Made by a program: the position numbers and the translations under genes | Assembly (NCBI RefSeq): GCF_009389715.1 | Contig: NC_052399.1 | Span: forward strand, 27,103,146-27,167,145 | Direction of reading: 5' to 3' | Source of the DNA: Phoenix dactylifera | Taxonomy: Eukaryota > Streptophyta > Magnoliopsida > Arecales > Arecaceae | DNA: 64,000 bases | The notes under the pieces: generated by a model | What the model was told of the DNA's origin: nothing | Seen by the model: only the letters and a program-made list of their open reading frames with translations | Database searches by the model: none | Shown here: positions 26,701-36,059 of the stretch, one piece after another | How positions within the stretch are numbered: the stretch's first letter is position 1 | How the letters are laid out: each line of letters begins with the position of its first letter

Positions 26701-28780
26701 CACTCACAACTTGATTCTGCAATCTGACATATGGATGTAAGGTCCATACATCATTATAAAAACCAGATGGAAGAACAAAGGAATACCTAGAGTAGCCATT
26801 ACTGCAGCAAATATGATGATGCCGACTGGCTGCATACGCAGCTTGCCAATAGGGTATTTGTAGATGTTTATGTTCTTCATCGACAAATGTGTAAACCAGA
26901 GAATGCCACCTGCCATAAGATCCAACAAGGAATCAAGTGTTGATGCAGCAATCGCAATAGATCCACTTCTTATAGTAGCATAAATCTGCAAGTTATAAAA
27001 AGATTTAAATCAGCAACATACTTGGAATCACCTAAATTGAATTAGGAAGCAAAAATCATCACATATTTGAGAATGGAAATCCATTTCCATCTTTCTTTTT
27101 CAATTATAGGGCAGTCAATCAACTTTAGGAACCGTTACCTTCAATGCCAAGAGAACAATATTAGCATAATTCGAGATCCGCATTGCAAATTCATTCTGTT
27201 CCTGCTCTTTCCTCTGCTCTTTCCTCTCTATAGCTTTTTGATCATCATCAACTCCATTGGGCATGCATATGGAGTCAACCTCCTCAAAAGATCTCAGAGT
27301 AGCAAATTGTCTTTCATAGTACTCTTTTACCCCTAAGAAAGATAAGAAGAATTTAATAGGCGATTCAAGCGGTCAAAAGTTTAACAATGTGAACTGGCAT
27401 CTGTTCAACAATGATCTAAGATCTTACTGGTATATCTAACAAATTGTTACACACTAGAGTAAATATATGATTTCGTATTACAAGCATATATAATGAACAT
27501 TGATTATAAAACTGATGACAATTATCACATTGCTGGTATGAGGTGCAGAGGCCTGAGGTAACTCTAACCCCTTAAAGGTGCCAACAGCAAATCAAGATTC
27601 ATAAAGCCAACCCTGCATAGTTGCAGTAGAGCTTGTGATTATGGTTGTCATACTAACCATAAATGTTTTGGATTGCATTTGGGCCATTTGGCTTTTATTT
27701 TGTTTTGGCAAAAGATGACACAACCCATAAGCTTTCACTAAGAAAATGACGGAAAGAAACCTCGGCAACAATGACTAAACTGTGGTAACAGAGAGAAGCA
27801 AAGTAAAACTAATCCGTGGGACCTCAGGTTTCTAACTCAATAGATAAGCATGCCAGCAGTAATTCTATAGCTGAAACAGATGTCAATTCCTCCCCAAGAA
27901 GAAATTTAACATCCGACATAGAGAGCAACATGGAGATTTTCATTCGAATACCCACCAAGGAAGCATAAAATTTTCTGCTCTATGACACAACGTTTGGTAT
28001 CTTCGCAATCCAAACCACACTAATCATTGTCAGGAAACTGGAAAACAGAATGCTAGAAAAATAGTCATTTACCAACGAACCAAAATATGATATAAGTTTT
28101 GCAAACAGAGATTTCAAAACGAAAAAGATATTTTACAGACCACCAATAAAAACATACTAAGATTGATACCAAAGCCTACATCCTTCAGTCAACAATTCTT
28201 GCAACTACGCCAATTTTTTAATCTACCAAAAAACCAACAAAAAAAAAATCCCAAATACCTCGCAGTGAGAGAATCTACAAATTCCTTACAGCTGGACAGA
28301 TAACCGACAAAAAAAAAGAACAAATAATTAGAGAATACAAAAGGCAAAATTATACTCATAAACCTATTTTTTTAAAAAATAGAGAAGAGCAAAACAAAAA
28401 CAAAACAAAAAGAAGAAGAAGAAAAGCGATAAAAAAAAAGAGAATCAGTGACAGCCAAATCGTAACAGGGGAACGCACGAATCTCAACGCGCTGCAGGAA
28501 TTGAGGTATCAGCAGATTCCTCAAGAGTCAGATTCCTACGACTATCAGCAGAATCAAAGCAGAAAAGAAGGGGAAAAAAAAGGTAGAATAAAATTATACC
28601 TTCACCGATGCCTTTCGTTCTGGAGACGTCGACGTGGAAGGGATTTTCCGGGTCGACGGCGGCCCGGACCTTCTCCGGCAAACTCGCCACGAACGCCCCC
28701 CGCATCGAGTTCACCGAGTTCCACCTCCGCGTCGCCCCCAGCAGCGGCTCTCGCACCTTCCCCTCCCCACTTTCCCCCAT
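14549..28780 (-). CDS. MTP9: Metal tolerance protein, Mn-CDF, MTP9/MTP10 group; complete, 7 exons, 405 aa
   Basis: This cation diffusion facilitator exports divalent metal, in this group chiefly manganese, from the cytosol in exchange for protons. Exons are 28600-28780, 27139-27332, 26787-26985, 24245-24423, 23985-24135, 17290-17423 and 14549-14728. All joins keep frame with GT-AG sites, giving 405 residues, about the usual length. There are six membrane segments. Both metal-site motifs typical of Mn-CDFs are intact: D143xxxD147 in TM2 (DSLLD) and D252xxxD256 in TM5 (DHYFD). The cytosolic C-terminal domain holds [10 protein letters not shown] and ends [15 protein letters not shown]. The wording ([21 protein letters not shown]) fits MTP9/10 rather than MTP8 or MTP11. 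I cannot separate orthologue names within the group. The introns hold at least five hAT-like elements and two TRIM copies, but no coding residue is damaged. Confidence 0.93.
15391..16118. mobile_element. AACCGG-family hAT-like element, long fold-back, in MTP intron 6
   Basis: The 728-bp element starts CATGGTCAGTGGAACCG and ends CAACAGTCCTTG. It is flanked by GCAATGAC (15383-15390) and GCAATAAC (16119-16126), a 7/8 match to an 8-bp target duplication. The two halves are inverted copies: TGAAAGTCGGCAAACC (15718-15733) pairs perfectly with 15763-15778 across a 29-base loop. Further out, CCCTTGTTTCATT (15661) pairs with AATGAAACAAGGG (15827), and the GA-rich and CT-rich outer arms also correspond. 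Part of the primary transcript of the MTP gene could therefore fold into a long hairpin. Confidence 0.8.
16119..17289. other. Remainder of MTP intron 6, no feature seen
   Basis: No exon, RNA gene or defined repeat was found between the fold-back element and exon 6. Confidence 0.4.
17290..17423 (-). CDS. MTP9: MTP exon 6 (residues 303-346)
   Basis: It encodes the start of the cytosolic C-terminal domain, [19 protein letters not shown], and [16 protein letters not shown]. It lies 6.5 kb from exon 5 across a repeat-filled intron but splices in phase. Confidence 0.93.
17945..18025 (-). repeat. Weak tRNA-like relic in MTP intron 5
   Basis: On the minus strand GGGTCAAATCC resembles a B box, with a poor A-box-like stretch upstream. 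It may be a SINE remnant; no intact tRNA fold is visible. Confidence 0.25.
18393..18835 (-). mobile_element. TRIM-type LTR element, about 440 bp
   Basis: Two direct repeats of about 130 bp (18393-18528 and 18709-18835) read TGTGG...TTACA on the minus strand, with TG and CA ends as expected of LTRs. Directly after the 5' LTR in that orientation is TGATATCAGAGC, one base from the usual initiator-Met tRNA primer site TGGTATCAGAGC. The internal part is only about 180 bp and non-coding, which is the terminal-repeat-in-miniature design. No target duplication survives. Confidence 0.65.
19227..19551 (+). mobile_element. Second TRIM copy, opposite orientation, lacking its 5' LTR
   Basis: The plus strand shows a primer site ATGATATCAGAGC (near 19233), an internal part like that of the neighbouring TRIM, and one LTR at 19415-19551 (TGTGAGAACTC to GTTGTTACA, 137 bp). 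Reverse-complemented, it aligns with 18393-18708. The sequence before the primer site does not match this LTR, so the 5' LTR is missing or replaced. Confidence 0.55.
19552..21360. other. MTP intron 5, AT-rich part, no feature seen
   Basis: The sequence is strongly AT-rich with scattered ATTATAATA words and no defined element. Confidence 0.4.
21364..21406. repeat. Poly(C) run joined to a CA microsatellite
   Basis: About 14 C in a row run straight into a (CA)n tract. The exact lengths may be unreliable in any assembly. Confidence 0.85.
21697..22161. mobile_element. AACCGG-family hAT-like fold-back element in MTP intron 5
   Basis: The 465-bp element starts TATGGTATGTTGAACCGG, and its end is the inverted match of CAGGGTATGTCGAACCGG (15 of 18). 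It is flanked by perfect 8-bp target duplications GTTATAAC (21689-21696 and 22162-22169). The arms continue inward: the AAGCCGGAGAAGAAG and GGAGAGAGCGAGT blocks on the left are mirrored on the right. The central loop is GC-rich. Confidence 0.85.
22162..23648. other. MTP intron 5, between hAT-like elements
   Basis: AT-rich sequence with homopolymer runs and no defined exon or RNA gene. A short stretch near 22200-22330 resembles 21420-21560 (both carry the ACTTTTAGTATGYAAT type of words), a local diverged duplication on each side of the element. Confidence 0.4.
23649..23939. mobile_element. AACCGG-family hAT-like element in MTP intron 5
   Basis: The 291-bp element starts CAAGGCTTCAAAACTG and ends TTTAAAACTTTG, an imperfect inverted pair. 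It is flanked by GTTGAAAG (23641-23648) and ATTGAAAG (23940-23947), 7/8 identical. Inside are GGTACCAAT, ACCGGTCGG and similar words. The right end lies only 45 bp from MTP exon 5. Confidence 0.72.
23985..24135 (-). CDS. MTP9: MTP exon 5 (residues 252-301)
   Basis: It opens directly on the second metal site DHYFD in TM5 and continues through TM6 ([19 protein letters not shown]). The preceding intron is only 109 bp, while the following one is 6.56 kb. Confidence 0.94.
24245..24423 (-). CDS. MTP9: MTP exon 4 (residues 193-251)
   Basis: It runs from [12 protein letters not shown] through TM4 to [14 protein letters not shown]. The CRS and VRAYA residues before the second metal site are conserved in the plant Mn-CDF group. 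Confidence 0.94.
24936..25115. mobile_element. AACCGG-family hAT-like element in MTP intron 3
   Basis: The 180-bp element is flanked by perfect 8-bp duplications GTTGCAAC (24928-24935 and 25116-25123). It starts CAAAGTTTACTA and ends GTACAGCAAACCACA, an imperfect inverted pair. CpG content is low, so it is probably an older copy. Confidence 0.68.
25266..25511. mobile_element. AACCGG-family hAT-like element in MTP intron 3
   Basis: The 246-bp element starts CATGGAATGCGGAACC and ends CAATAGACCTTG. It is flanked by CTAGGGAT (25258-25265) and CTAGAGAT (25512-25519), 7/8 identical. Its left half resembles one arm of the fold-back copies (GAGAAGAAGAAAAGAAAGAG), but the matching right arm is missing. 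Confidence 0.72.
25512..26786. other. MTP intron 3 remainder, no gene seen
   Basis: A weak tRNA-like stretch lies near 26608-26660 (ending TGTTCGAGACTGCC) and may be a SINE trace. Nothing else is supported. Confidence 0.35.
26787..26985 (-). CDS. MTP9: MTP exon 3 (residues 126-191)
   Basis: It covers the end of TM1, TM2 with the first DxxxD metal site (DSLLD), the loop with [10 protein letters not shown], and most of TM3. It ends in phase 1, splitting the glycine codon of MATLG. Confidence 0.94.
27139..27332 (-). CDS. MTP9: MTP exon 2 (residues 62-125)
   Basis: It holds the conserved [18 protein letters not shown] block and a charged stretch ([14 protein letters not shown]), then enters the first membrane segment at [15 protein letters not shown]. 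It ends in phase 0 at GTAACG. Confidence 0.92.
27333..28599. other. MTP intron 1, no feature seen
   Basis: The 1,267-bp intron is AT-rich, with purine-rich runs near its 5' end on the sense strand. No repeat with definable ends was found. Confidence 0.45.
28600..28780 (-). CDS. MTP9: MTP exon 1 (residues 1-60)
   Basis: The ATG follows a purine-rich leader on the sense strand and starts [15 protein letters not shown]. This is the hydrophilic cytosolic N-terminus, variable between members. The exon ends in phase 1 on a glycine codon with donor GTATAA. Confidence 0.88.
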
Positions 28781-29085
28781 CTCTCGCTCTCCTCCCAACT
28801 CCAAAGCAAGCGACCTCAATTAGAGAGAGAGAGAGAGAGGGGAAGAGCTCTGGCCTTAAGGCTCCACCGATTATTTTGTCACAACAATGGAAAGCCGTCC
28901 TGATAAGGAACTCTTCCCCCACCTTTCATCGTCTCGTCGTCGCCGTGATCTTCCCAATTCTGTCAGGTCATCGTAATTAACTAGATTCCAAAAATATCGT
29001 AATTAGGTTCTATTATTTTCTATTCTTGAGAAGGTACGGCGAAGGCAAGAGGTCGCAATCCTTGAGAAGGTACGGCGAAGGTCAA
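28781..29085 (-). promoter_or_regulatory. MTP 5' UTR and proximal promoter with GA tract and direct repeat
   Basis: A (GA)n run at about 28823-28842 lies 40 bp upstream of the ATG, placed where a 5' UTR is expected. A 21-bp direct repeat beginning CTTGAGAAGGTACGGCGAAG occurs at 29025 and again at 29061, 36 bp apart. No TATA box could be chosen with confidence. Confidence 0.45.
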
Positions 29086-29810
29086 AAGGAGCCCCGATCT
29101 TCCAGAATATTCCATGGAGGTTTTTTTTTTATGCGGGTCATGATTTTTTTTTTTCACAGCGACAGCTCGGATAAGTATGAACGTAGCTAATAAAATTAAA
29201 AAAATAAAAAATTATATATAATATCTATTAATAATGTATGATTTATTTAGATAAAAATTTTATGTAATAGATCAAAATAGCTCAGTCAGCGGCATCGTTG
29301 TCTTTTTCTTATGCATATAGTTTAATAAAAATCTATTCTGTCAAAAGTTTACATATGTCTCCTCATCCGGACAAAATGGCTATAGATTTTTTTTTTTTTT
29401 TTTGGGTGCAGTAGAGTCATCATTCATAATTATGCTCAGGAAAAGAATTAGAAGGTTTGGCCATTGGAGATACTGATGCCCGTATATAAATTTCTACGTG
29501 TGGCTTAAGTTACCTCACTAACCATATTGGTACGGGCCTAGCCGTCAACGGTCCTTTAGGTTCAAGATTGCGAGCGGCATTCACGCTTTTGGTACTTAAA
29601 GGTCTTTTTTTATTCTTTTCTCATTGATAACAAAGTAAGGACTTTGCTCTTTCCTTTTCTCAAGTCGCTAGATCGTTTTCCACTTGATGCTGAATTAGGT
29701 GACGCAGGCTGGGCCCGGAAGGTTCTGACGTTTGGTGAACCGTACGACATAAGAAGCCAGCTGAATGTCACCTAGCTCTCCATCAGAAGAGAGCTTATAG
29801 TATTTTTTTT
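29086..29810. other. Intergenic DNA upstream of the MTP gene
   Basis: Contains homopolymer T runs near 29115, 29147 and 29385. No exon or RNA gene is seen. Confidence 0.4.
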
Positions 29811-29814
29811 TTTT

Positions 29815-30360
29815 TGCCTCGGAGCCTCCATCTCCAAATTCTCTTAAGATCAATTTTGATGAATCGATGCTGGATGGTGGCACTAAGGATAGAGCGGGTT
29901 TCATCATTAGGGACCGAACTCTAAGGTCGTGGCAGCGGAAGGCTGTCAGTTATTTGACCACACAATTTCTGGTGCGGAGCTGAGAGCTGTCTGGACGGGT
30001 CTTCGACATGCTCAGCGTGTGCTCTCAGCTAGTTCAGTCATTTTGGAGGATGACTCGGCTACGGTCATCAGTTGGATCCAGGGGAGTCCGAAGGTCGTTG
30101 CTGCTGGTCATCCCTTGATTTGCGATATCTTGATGATGATGAGGGACGGAGGGTTGTCCAGGCAAAGTATGTGTTTAGAGAAGCCAATAGGGCTGCGAAT
30201 TAGGTGGCCACGTACGTAGTTAATCATGCTAGTAGCACCCTATGGACAGAGGATAGGGACCTACTTCGGGAGCTTCGTGATATTTTATTTTCTGATTTTA
30301 TTGGGTGCATCCGTACTCGTGTTATATGAATCACCCGATTTAGCAAAAAGAAGAAGAAGA
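29815..30360 (+). mobile_element. 3' end of a LINE with a decayed RNase H domain
   Basis: Frames on the plus strand read KINFDESMLDGGTKDRAGFI, then after a frameshift AELRAVWTGL, DDSATVISWIQGS and HPLICDI. After a further break come YVFREANRAAN, an in-frame stop, TLWTEDRD and ILFSDFIGCIRTRV. This order is the RNase H domain that closes many plant LINE ORF2 proteins. A purine-rich AAGAAGAAG tail follows at about 30345-30385. It is related to the tail at 7.3-7.55 kb. Confidence 0.7.
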
Positions 30361-31307
30361 AGAAAGAGAGAAAAAGAGGAGGAGCTTAGAGAAGGTAATG
30401 CCTGAGAAATAATTGAGTTTGGGACGAGCTCCAGAATATCCGATGATGCCAACTCACTTTCCAAAGATTGAGGCACTAAGTCCGGTCCAAAAGCATCAGA
30501 CAATGGAACGAACCTTTGTCGACGTTATGCGACGATGGAATAACCACTTTCCAAACACTTCCAATGGCAATTACTTCACCATCAGAAGGATATTTTCTTC
30601 TAGAAGCATCCTTTCACCGAGAAGTCTTAATTTAGGTACTTTAGAAGTTTTATTTCGAGTTCCAAGGACTCTAAGGATACCCAAACATTTTTACCCCTGG
30701 GTCTTAGAGCATGTATATACCTTCTAAGGATGACAGCAAAGCCAATTAGTAGAATTCTTGGTTGTGGCAAACTTTGAAATGTTGGCTGGTGGATTCTTAA
30801 CATGTAATAGCTCTCTAGTAACAAAACGAAGAAGCTACGAGGTATTTCTAGCATTTAGATTTAGTTTCTCCAGATTTCTAGTTTTCAAAATTATTTAATT
30901 ATTTTAAATTTTTAGGTTTAAATTATATCTTAATTAGAATAATTATTTTATTGCTTAAATAATCTTATTTTTTCACTGTTTCCTTCTGAAGCTAAGAAGT
31001 CTTTCCTACTTGTGTCATCAAAATCCTGTAGAGTTTGCCTTATACTAACATAATGGTAAAACTTGTTGTTGGTGGATCATTTTTGTAAACTAATTATTGA
31101 CAAATTATATCACGACAAGATGGCTAATTACTTATATTCAAGGAGGTTTTGAAATATATGGCATACTTGTTTTAGATTAATTAGGTTTCGATGTGGAAAT
31201 TAAGGATCTAAATCCAATCTATGTCCGAAGCTATGTTTTCAAATCTCAGCCTAATCAAATTTCAATTGGATATAAATTTTTTTTTTTCTTATCATCAATT
31301 CCAGATC
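30361..31307. other. Intergenic DNA, no gene seen
   Basis: A 104-residue frame on the plus strand (30413-30727) matches nothing I recognise. The stretch ends at the target site of the LTR element. Confidence 0.4.
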
Positions 31308-31312
31308 GGAAG

Positions 31313-31689
31313 TGGTGCGGACACCAGTGCCAGGTCTGCCGGTCGCCACAGGATCCAGCCAGCTCAGCGGGTTCCAGCCGATTCAGCCAGCCTGATTTTA
31401 TTTTAGATTGATTTATTTTATGTTGATTGGGTTTATTTGCATATTGTCATTTGGGTTTATTTGCATATTGTCATTTTAGGAGCTTTTTTGGAATTATTTT
31501 ATTTGTAGGGGTTATTTGTTATTTTGTGACCCTATATATATGGGTCCATCCTGATGTTTAGGGTTTAATGAATGATGATGAATGAAAATTAGCCTCCTTG
31601 TCTTCTTCTTCCCCTTCTCTTTTTCCCCTCTTCTTCTTCCCCTCCTCTTCTTCCCCCTTCCCTCTTCTTCCTGCAGTTGTCCTGCATCA
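31313..31689 (+). repeat. 5' LTR, 377 bp
   Basis: It starts TGGTGCGGACACC and ends CTGCATCA. It includes a tandem pair of TTTATTTGCATATTGTCATT (31433-31483) and a TATA-type promoter core CTATATATATGGG (31532 on) lying inside an inverted GACCC/GGGTC pair. Confidence 0.92.
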
Positions 31690-33573
31690 GCTTTGGTATC
31701 AGAGCCTCGGCTTTGCCCCTGTTGCCAAAGCCCCGATCCAGTTTATTGGAGCAACAAAACATCTTGACCTGTCAGACTTCCTGCCATCCGATAAAGGGTT
31801 CCGATCCTTTCTTCTTTCGAAGCAGAACTCCCGCACCCTGCTTCCGTGTGTGCGAGTCCTCCCTCTCGAGTCTCACCAGAGGAGAAAGAAAAAAAAAAAA
31901 AAGGAAATCCTTTCTTCCCTCTCTCGGTTCTCGCACAAGAAACGGGGCAAACCCCTTCGCCAGGTCTACCCACCCGTCGTCACATCCGCGCCTACCGCCG
32001 CCACCAGTCCCCGCCACCGTCGGACGTCCTCGCCCTCGCCGCCGCCACCGCCCAGTGAGGGCCCGAGCCCGCCGTCGGAGGAGCCATATCCCCACGGAAA
32101 CGTCGCTGCCCGGGTTCCCGTGCCTGTCGACACCACCAGTGGCTACTGTTTTCAGCCGCCCTTCATCTGCCGCCGCAACTCCTTCCCTGCAGTCGTTGCA
32201 GCGAAGTCCGGCCGCCGCCACAGGGCAAGTAAACCGCCCCTCAACTCAAGGCGGAACCCAAACCCAGTAGGGTTGAAAAAAAAAAAAAAAAAGCATCGGG
32301 CGTGAAACGGGTTAGCGGAGCGAGTTGTGCCCGTTAACCCGAACACTACCGGATCTCTGTTATTAAAAAAAAAAAAAGAGAGAGAGAGAGCAAAAAAAAA
32401 AAAAAAAAAAAAAAAACTATTCACCTTTCTTCCCCGAGAACTCCACCGCAGCGCCGCCTCCCCGCCGACGAACACCGCCGCCGAGCATCCCACCCGAGCT
32501 CCTCCGCCCGTGCCGCTCCGCCTTCGCCGCCTCCGCCCGTGCCGCTCCGCCTTCACCGCCTCCGCCCGTGCCGCCTCCTGCCGCCGCCGAGATCCGCCAT
32601 CGCCTGAGCCCCATCTTCTCCCTCCCCACCGAGCCGCACCGCCTTGCCGTCGCCGTCCCCGCCGCTCCCGCAACCGCTCGATTGCCACCACCGCTGCCTC
32701 CTTCCCCTCCTTGCTTCACCGCTGCCCCCTCTGATCGCACGCCGCAAAACCACCGCCTCCACCACCACTTCACCGCCTTCCCTCCCCCACTCACCCCACT
32801 CCCTCCCTCTTTTATTTCATCATGGGATGTTGAAACCCTCTTCACCACCACCTCAGGCTCATTTCGCCCCCCCCCCTCCTCTTCCTTCACGAGCCGATTC
32901 CACGCACCCTACCACCCTCCTTCCTCATCGGGCCCAAACCACCCGCATACCCCTCTCAAAGCCCACCCTCACTCCGGCCCGCCCACCCTGCTTTCTCTGC
33001 TGCGGGCCCCTAACCCGCAGGCCTTTTGGGCCCAATTTCAACAGGCCCTTTCTTGCGCAAGCCCACCAACCAGAATTGATCAGGCCCATAAGTTGCAGAG
33101 ATCAGACCCACCGAGTTGCTGTGCTCAGACCCGATTTGCGCTATTTGCATCTGATCGTCGCCCCAACCCAGGTCAGGTTTCTTCCTTACTGCAAATTTTA
33201 TTTGTTTGTCTAAATTTAGAATTAATTAACTCTTAAGTGCTCTATTGATATTGCTTCCTGAAAATTCAATACATCCACTCCAAACAACACCAAAACCCTA
33301 CTAGTGGCCTATCTTTTTTATTAATTTTAGGGCTATCTAATCTTTGGGAGTTCTTTTAGGCTCTGTGCAGCCCTGCAACGCACTGAAAACTAGTACTATT
33401 TGACTGCAACTACTTATCTGAATTTATTACGTAATTCAAAGCCAATTTCAATTGCTTGAGTTAGCTTCCGATTATATTGAGCATATACCTTGCTATATTA
33501 AATTACTTTCATGCATTAGGTCTACTTAGGAACCTCTATAGTTGGTAGGATCATACATTTTGTTATTCATTTT
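31690..33573 (+). other. Long GC-rich leader of the LTR element
   Basis: Between the primer site and gag lie about 1.9 kb of biased sequence: CCG/CCGCC-rich tracts, several poly(A) runs (for example 32393-32416), and a 30-bp unit with CCGCCTCCGCCCGTGCCGC repeated about three times at 32507-32577. Long open frames here are proline- and alanine-rich on several frames at once and so reflect composition, not genes. Confidence 0.6.
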
Positions 33574-35493
33574 ATGCATCTACGTAGTGGTTGTGTCGCA
33601 TCTCATCCTAAGTCCCAATTAGGCATGGATTCCAAAATCGAAGCCCTATTAAAAGCTATCCACGACACTAATATTCAAGTCCAAAATACCAATGCCCAAG
33701 TCCAAGCAAACAACGCCCAAATTCATGACCTAACCACAATGTCCACCCAGGTTAATGCCCGACTCGATTCAATTGAGGTTTCACTTCAAAGGGTTATTGG
33801 ATCCCAAAGAGCTAGTACTCCCCATTTACCGGGTGTTGATGAGGACGACATCCTAGAACAACAAGCCTCGGTTCGGTAGGACAACTTTGATAATAGGTTT
33901 GTTCCAGGTCACCATTATGCCTTCCCTCGCCCTAGAGGACCTGGTCCCATTCCTCATGTTGATAGAGGTCACCGACATACCGTAGAACCCAGAGAACCTC
34001 GTGATCCTGATGAAAATGTAATGCGAGGCATTAGGGTTGAAGCCCCCACTTTTGATGGTCGTCTTGATCCGAAGGTTTTTTCCGATTGGTTACGCGAGAT
34101 GGACCACTTCTTTGAGTGGTATAATTTGTCTGAAAAGAAGAAGATTCGGTTCGCCAGAATGAAGCTCATTGGTCGAGCTAAACTTTTCTGGCAAAGTACC
34201 GAACATCTGTTAGCTAGGAGACATCAACATGAAGTAACTGATTGGGTAGAGATGAAAGAGAGACTTAAAGAAAAATACCTGCCCCTTAACTACCAAGACG
34301 ATCTCCTATATCGATGGAACACTAAGTCCACATTTGTAAGGCGCCCTGACACACGGAGCACTCCCACCGGCCTTAATTCCTTAGGGTCCAAACCTTCTGT
34401 AGGGTCCACTACTCATAGGCCCCCTCCTACTGCCCATGTCACAGGCCGAGACACTAATGGCAAGGGAATGCTTGGTGAGCCTCCCAAACCACATTCCAAA
34501 ATTCGGTATTACAAATGCCAAGGTTTTGGTCACGTTACCTCCCAATGTGCGAACAAATTTTTCGTTATTGCTCAGCAAGAGCAGAGAGGTGACATAGATG
34601 ACTTAGAGGAGCAAATCTATGAACCAAACCTCGATGACATTCAGGACATTGAGGAAGAGTGTGATGACAAACCTGAAACCCTAGGATGCACCCACACTCC
34701 ACCTAGCTTGCTTGCACAGTTAGATAACGAGTCTGACCAGTCTACCATGAGTGTAGTTGGATATGCCCTCGCACAACCCATCGAAATTGATGTTAGGATT
34801 TCTGAGCCTGCATATGCATTTACACAACACATTCATAAGTCGTATCAGGAAATCCATAAGGGCATTCATGCATGTACTGCTCAGTATAAGATGCAAGCTG
34901 ATTTCCATGCTAAAGAATTTCAAACTTGGGGTTACATAATGATCCATCTTAAGGAATTGCAGTCTCTTAGTATTGGACCATTTAGGGTGTTGCACAAGGA
35001 TGGCACTGACGCCTATGCCATTGACTTTCCATTTGATTTTGGTCATAGCCTTACTATTACTGTTAAAGATTTGGTTGCAATCCCTGATGACTCTTTTGCT
35101 GCACACTTTCCTGCGCCCGTTGTTCATCCCATTATTGATTTCATGCCATCTTCGTTTCCTTTTACCCTCCATCGAGCACAAAAAGAGTATATTGATTCTA
35201 TTTTAGCCGAGCAAATAGTTTTTACCAGTGATGGAGGCATCCAACATTTCCTGGTTCGTTGGCGAGGACGACCAAGGTCCGGCTACACTTGGATCCAGCG
35301 CGAGGAGATACCGCCGATTGACCCGGACTTGTTGGAGTACTACCGGGGCTTTACCGAGCCGCTTTCGTCGAGGTCGACTTCTTTCCACCCGAGGAGAGTT
35401 GGTGCGGACACCAGTGCCAGGTCAGCCGGTCGCCACAGGATCCAGCCAGCTCAGCGGGTTCCAGCCGATTCAGCCAGCCTGATTTTATTTTAG
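33574..35493 (+). pseudogene. gag fused in frame to integrase tail and chromodomain, one internal stop
   Basis: A single reading frame of 639 codons holds one TAG at 33877-33879, at a place where CAG would give Gln. After it comes a 490-codon open stretch from 34021. Residues like RVEAPTFDGRLDPKVFSDWL, FFEWYNL and KLFWQ are the gag capsid-type domain. The zinc knuckle reads YYKCQGFGHVTSQC, with the first Cys replaced by Tyr. Sequence then passes directly to the end of integrase (HIHKSYQEIHKGI, GPFRVLHKDGTDAYAID) and to a chromodomain (QHFLVRWRGRPRSGYTWI, DPDLLEYYRGF). The frame ends inside the 3' LTR. Chromodomains guide integration to chromatin; gag packages RNA. Whether the protein is made is unknown. 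Confidence 0.85.
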
Positions 35494-35775
35494 ATTGATT
35501 TATTTTATGTTGATTGGGTTTATTTGCATATTGTCATTTGGGTTTATTTGCATATTGTCATTTTAGGAGCTTTTTGGAATTATTTTATTTGTAGGGGTTA
35601 TTTGTTATTTTGTGACCCTATATATATGGGTCCATCCTGATGTTTAGGGTTTAATGAATGATGATGAATGAAAATTAGCCTCCTTATCTTCTTCTTCCCC
35701 TTCTCTTTTTCCCCTCTTCTTCTTCCCCTCCTCTTCTTCCCCCTTCCCTCTTCTTCCTGCAGTTGTCCTGCATCA
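35400..35775 (+). repeat. 3' LTR, 376 bp
   Basis: It matches the 5' LTR except for two substitutions and one T missing from a T run. A short purine stretch GAGGAGAG just before it (35391-35398) is the likely polypurine tract. Confidence 0.92.
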
Positions 35776-35780
35776 GGAAG

Positions 35781-36055
35781 TAGGCCAATCCAATTCACTA
35801 GAAGTACTGCATGTCACTATTGAAATTTAAATAATATACCATCAATTATTTGCAAACTTTTTAGCGCTTCCGGCCAAATGGAGATCTTATTATCTTTTAA
35901 TCGAACTTACACGCTTGTTCCATTAAAAAGTCGCAAATGTGTTAACATCAACTCCTTTTTCAAAAATCACAGGAAGAGCAAAAGCTTAAAAGTAAAATGC
36001 TTAAAAAGTTGCAAACATTTTACGGTGACTTCTAATTCTAATGTTTGCTTGCCTT
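35781..36055. other. Intergenic DNA between repeats
   Basis: Nothing supported. Confidence 0.35.
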
Positions 36056-36059
36056 CAAA

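Larger units (their letters stand above)
31313..35775 (+). mobile_element. Young non-autonomous chromovirus-type (Ty3/gypsy) LTR retrotransposon
   Basis: The 4,463-bp element has two near-identical LTRs and perfect 5-bp target duplications GGAAG (31308-31312 and 35776-35780). A primer binding site TGGTATCAGAGC for initiator-Met tRNA lies at 31694-31705, four bases after the 5' LTR. The LTRs differ by two substitutions and one indel, so insertion was recent. Inside are a long GC-rich non-coding leader and one coding region with gag, a short integrase remnant and a chromodomain. Protease, reverse transcriptase, RNase H and most of integrase are gone. It must depend on enzymes from a related complete element. 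Confidence 0.92.

Noticed and set aside
31598..32305. Open frame of 235 codons, rich in Pro, Ser and Arg
   Set aside because: It spans the end of the 5' LTR and the low-complexity leader, several frames are open at once, and no domain is visible.
32417..33236. Several overlapping frames of 130-220 codons, Pro- or Gly/Arg-rich
   Set aside because: They come from the CCG-rich leader of the LTR element; their composition mirrors the repeat and no start or family is supported.
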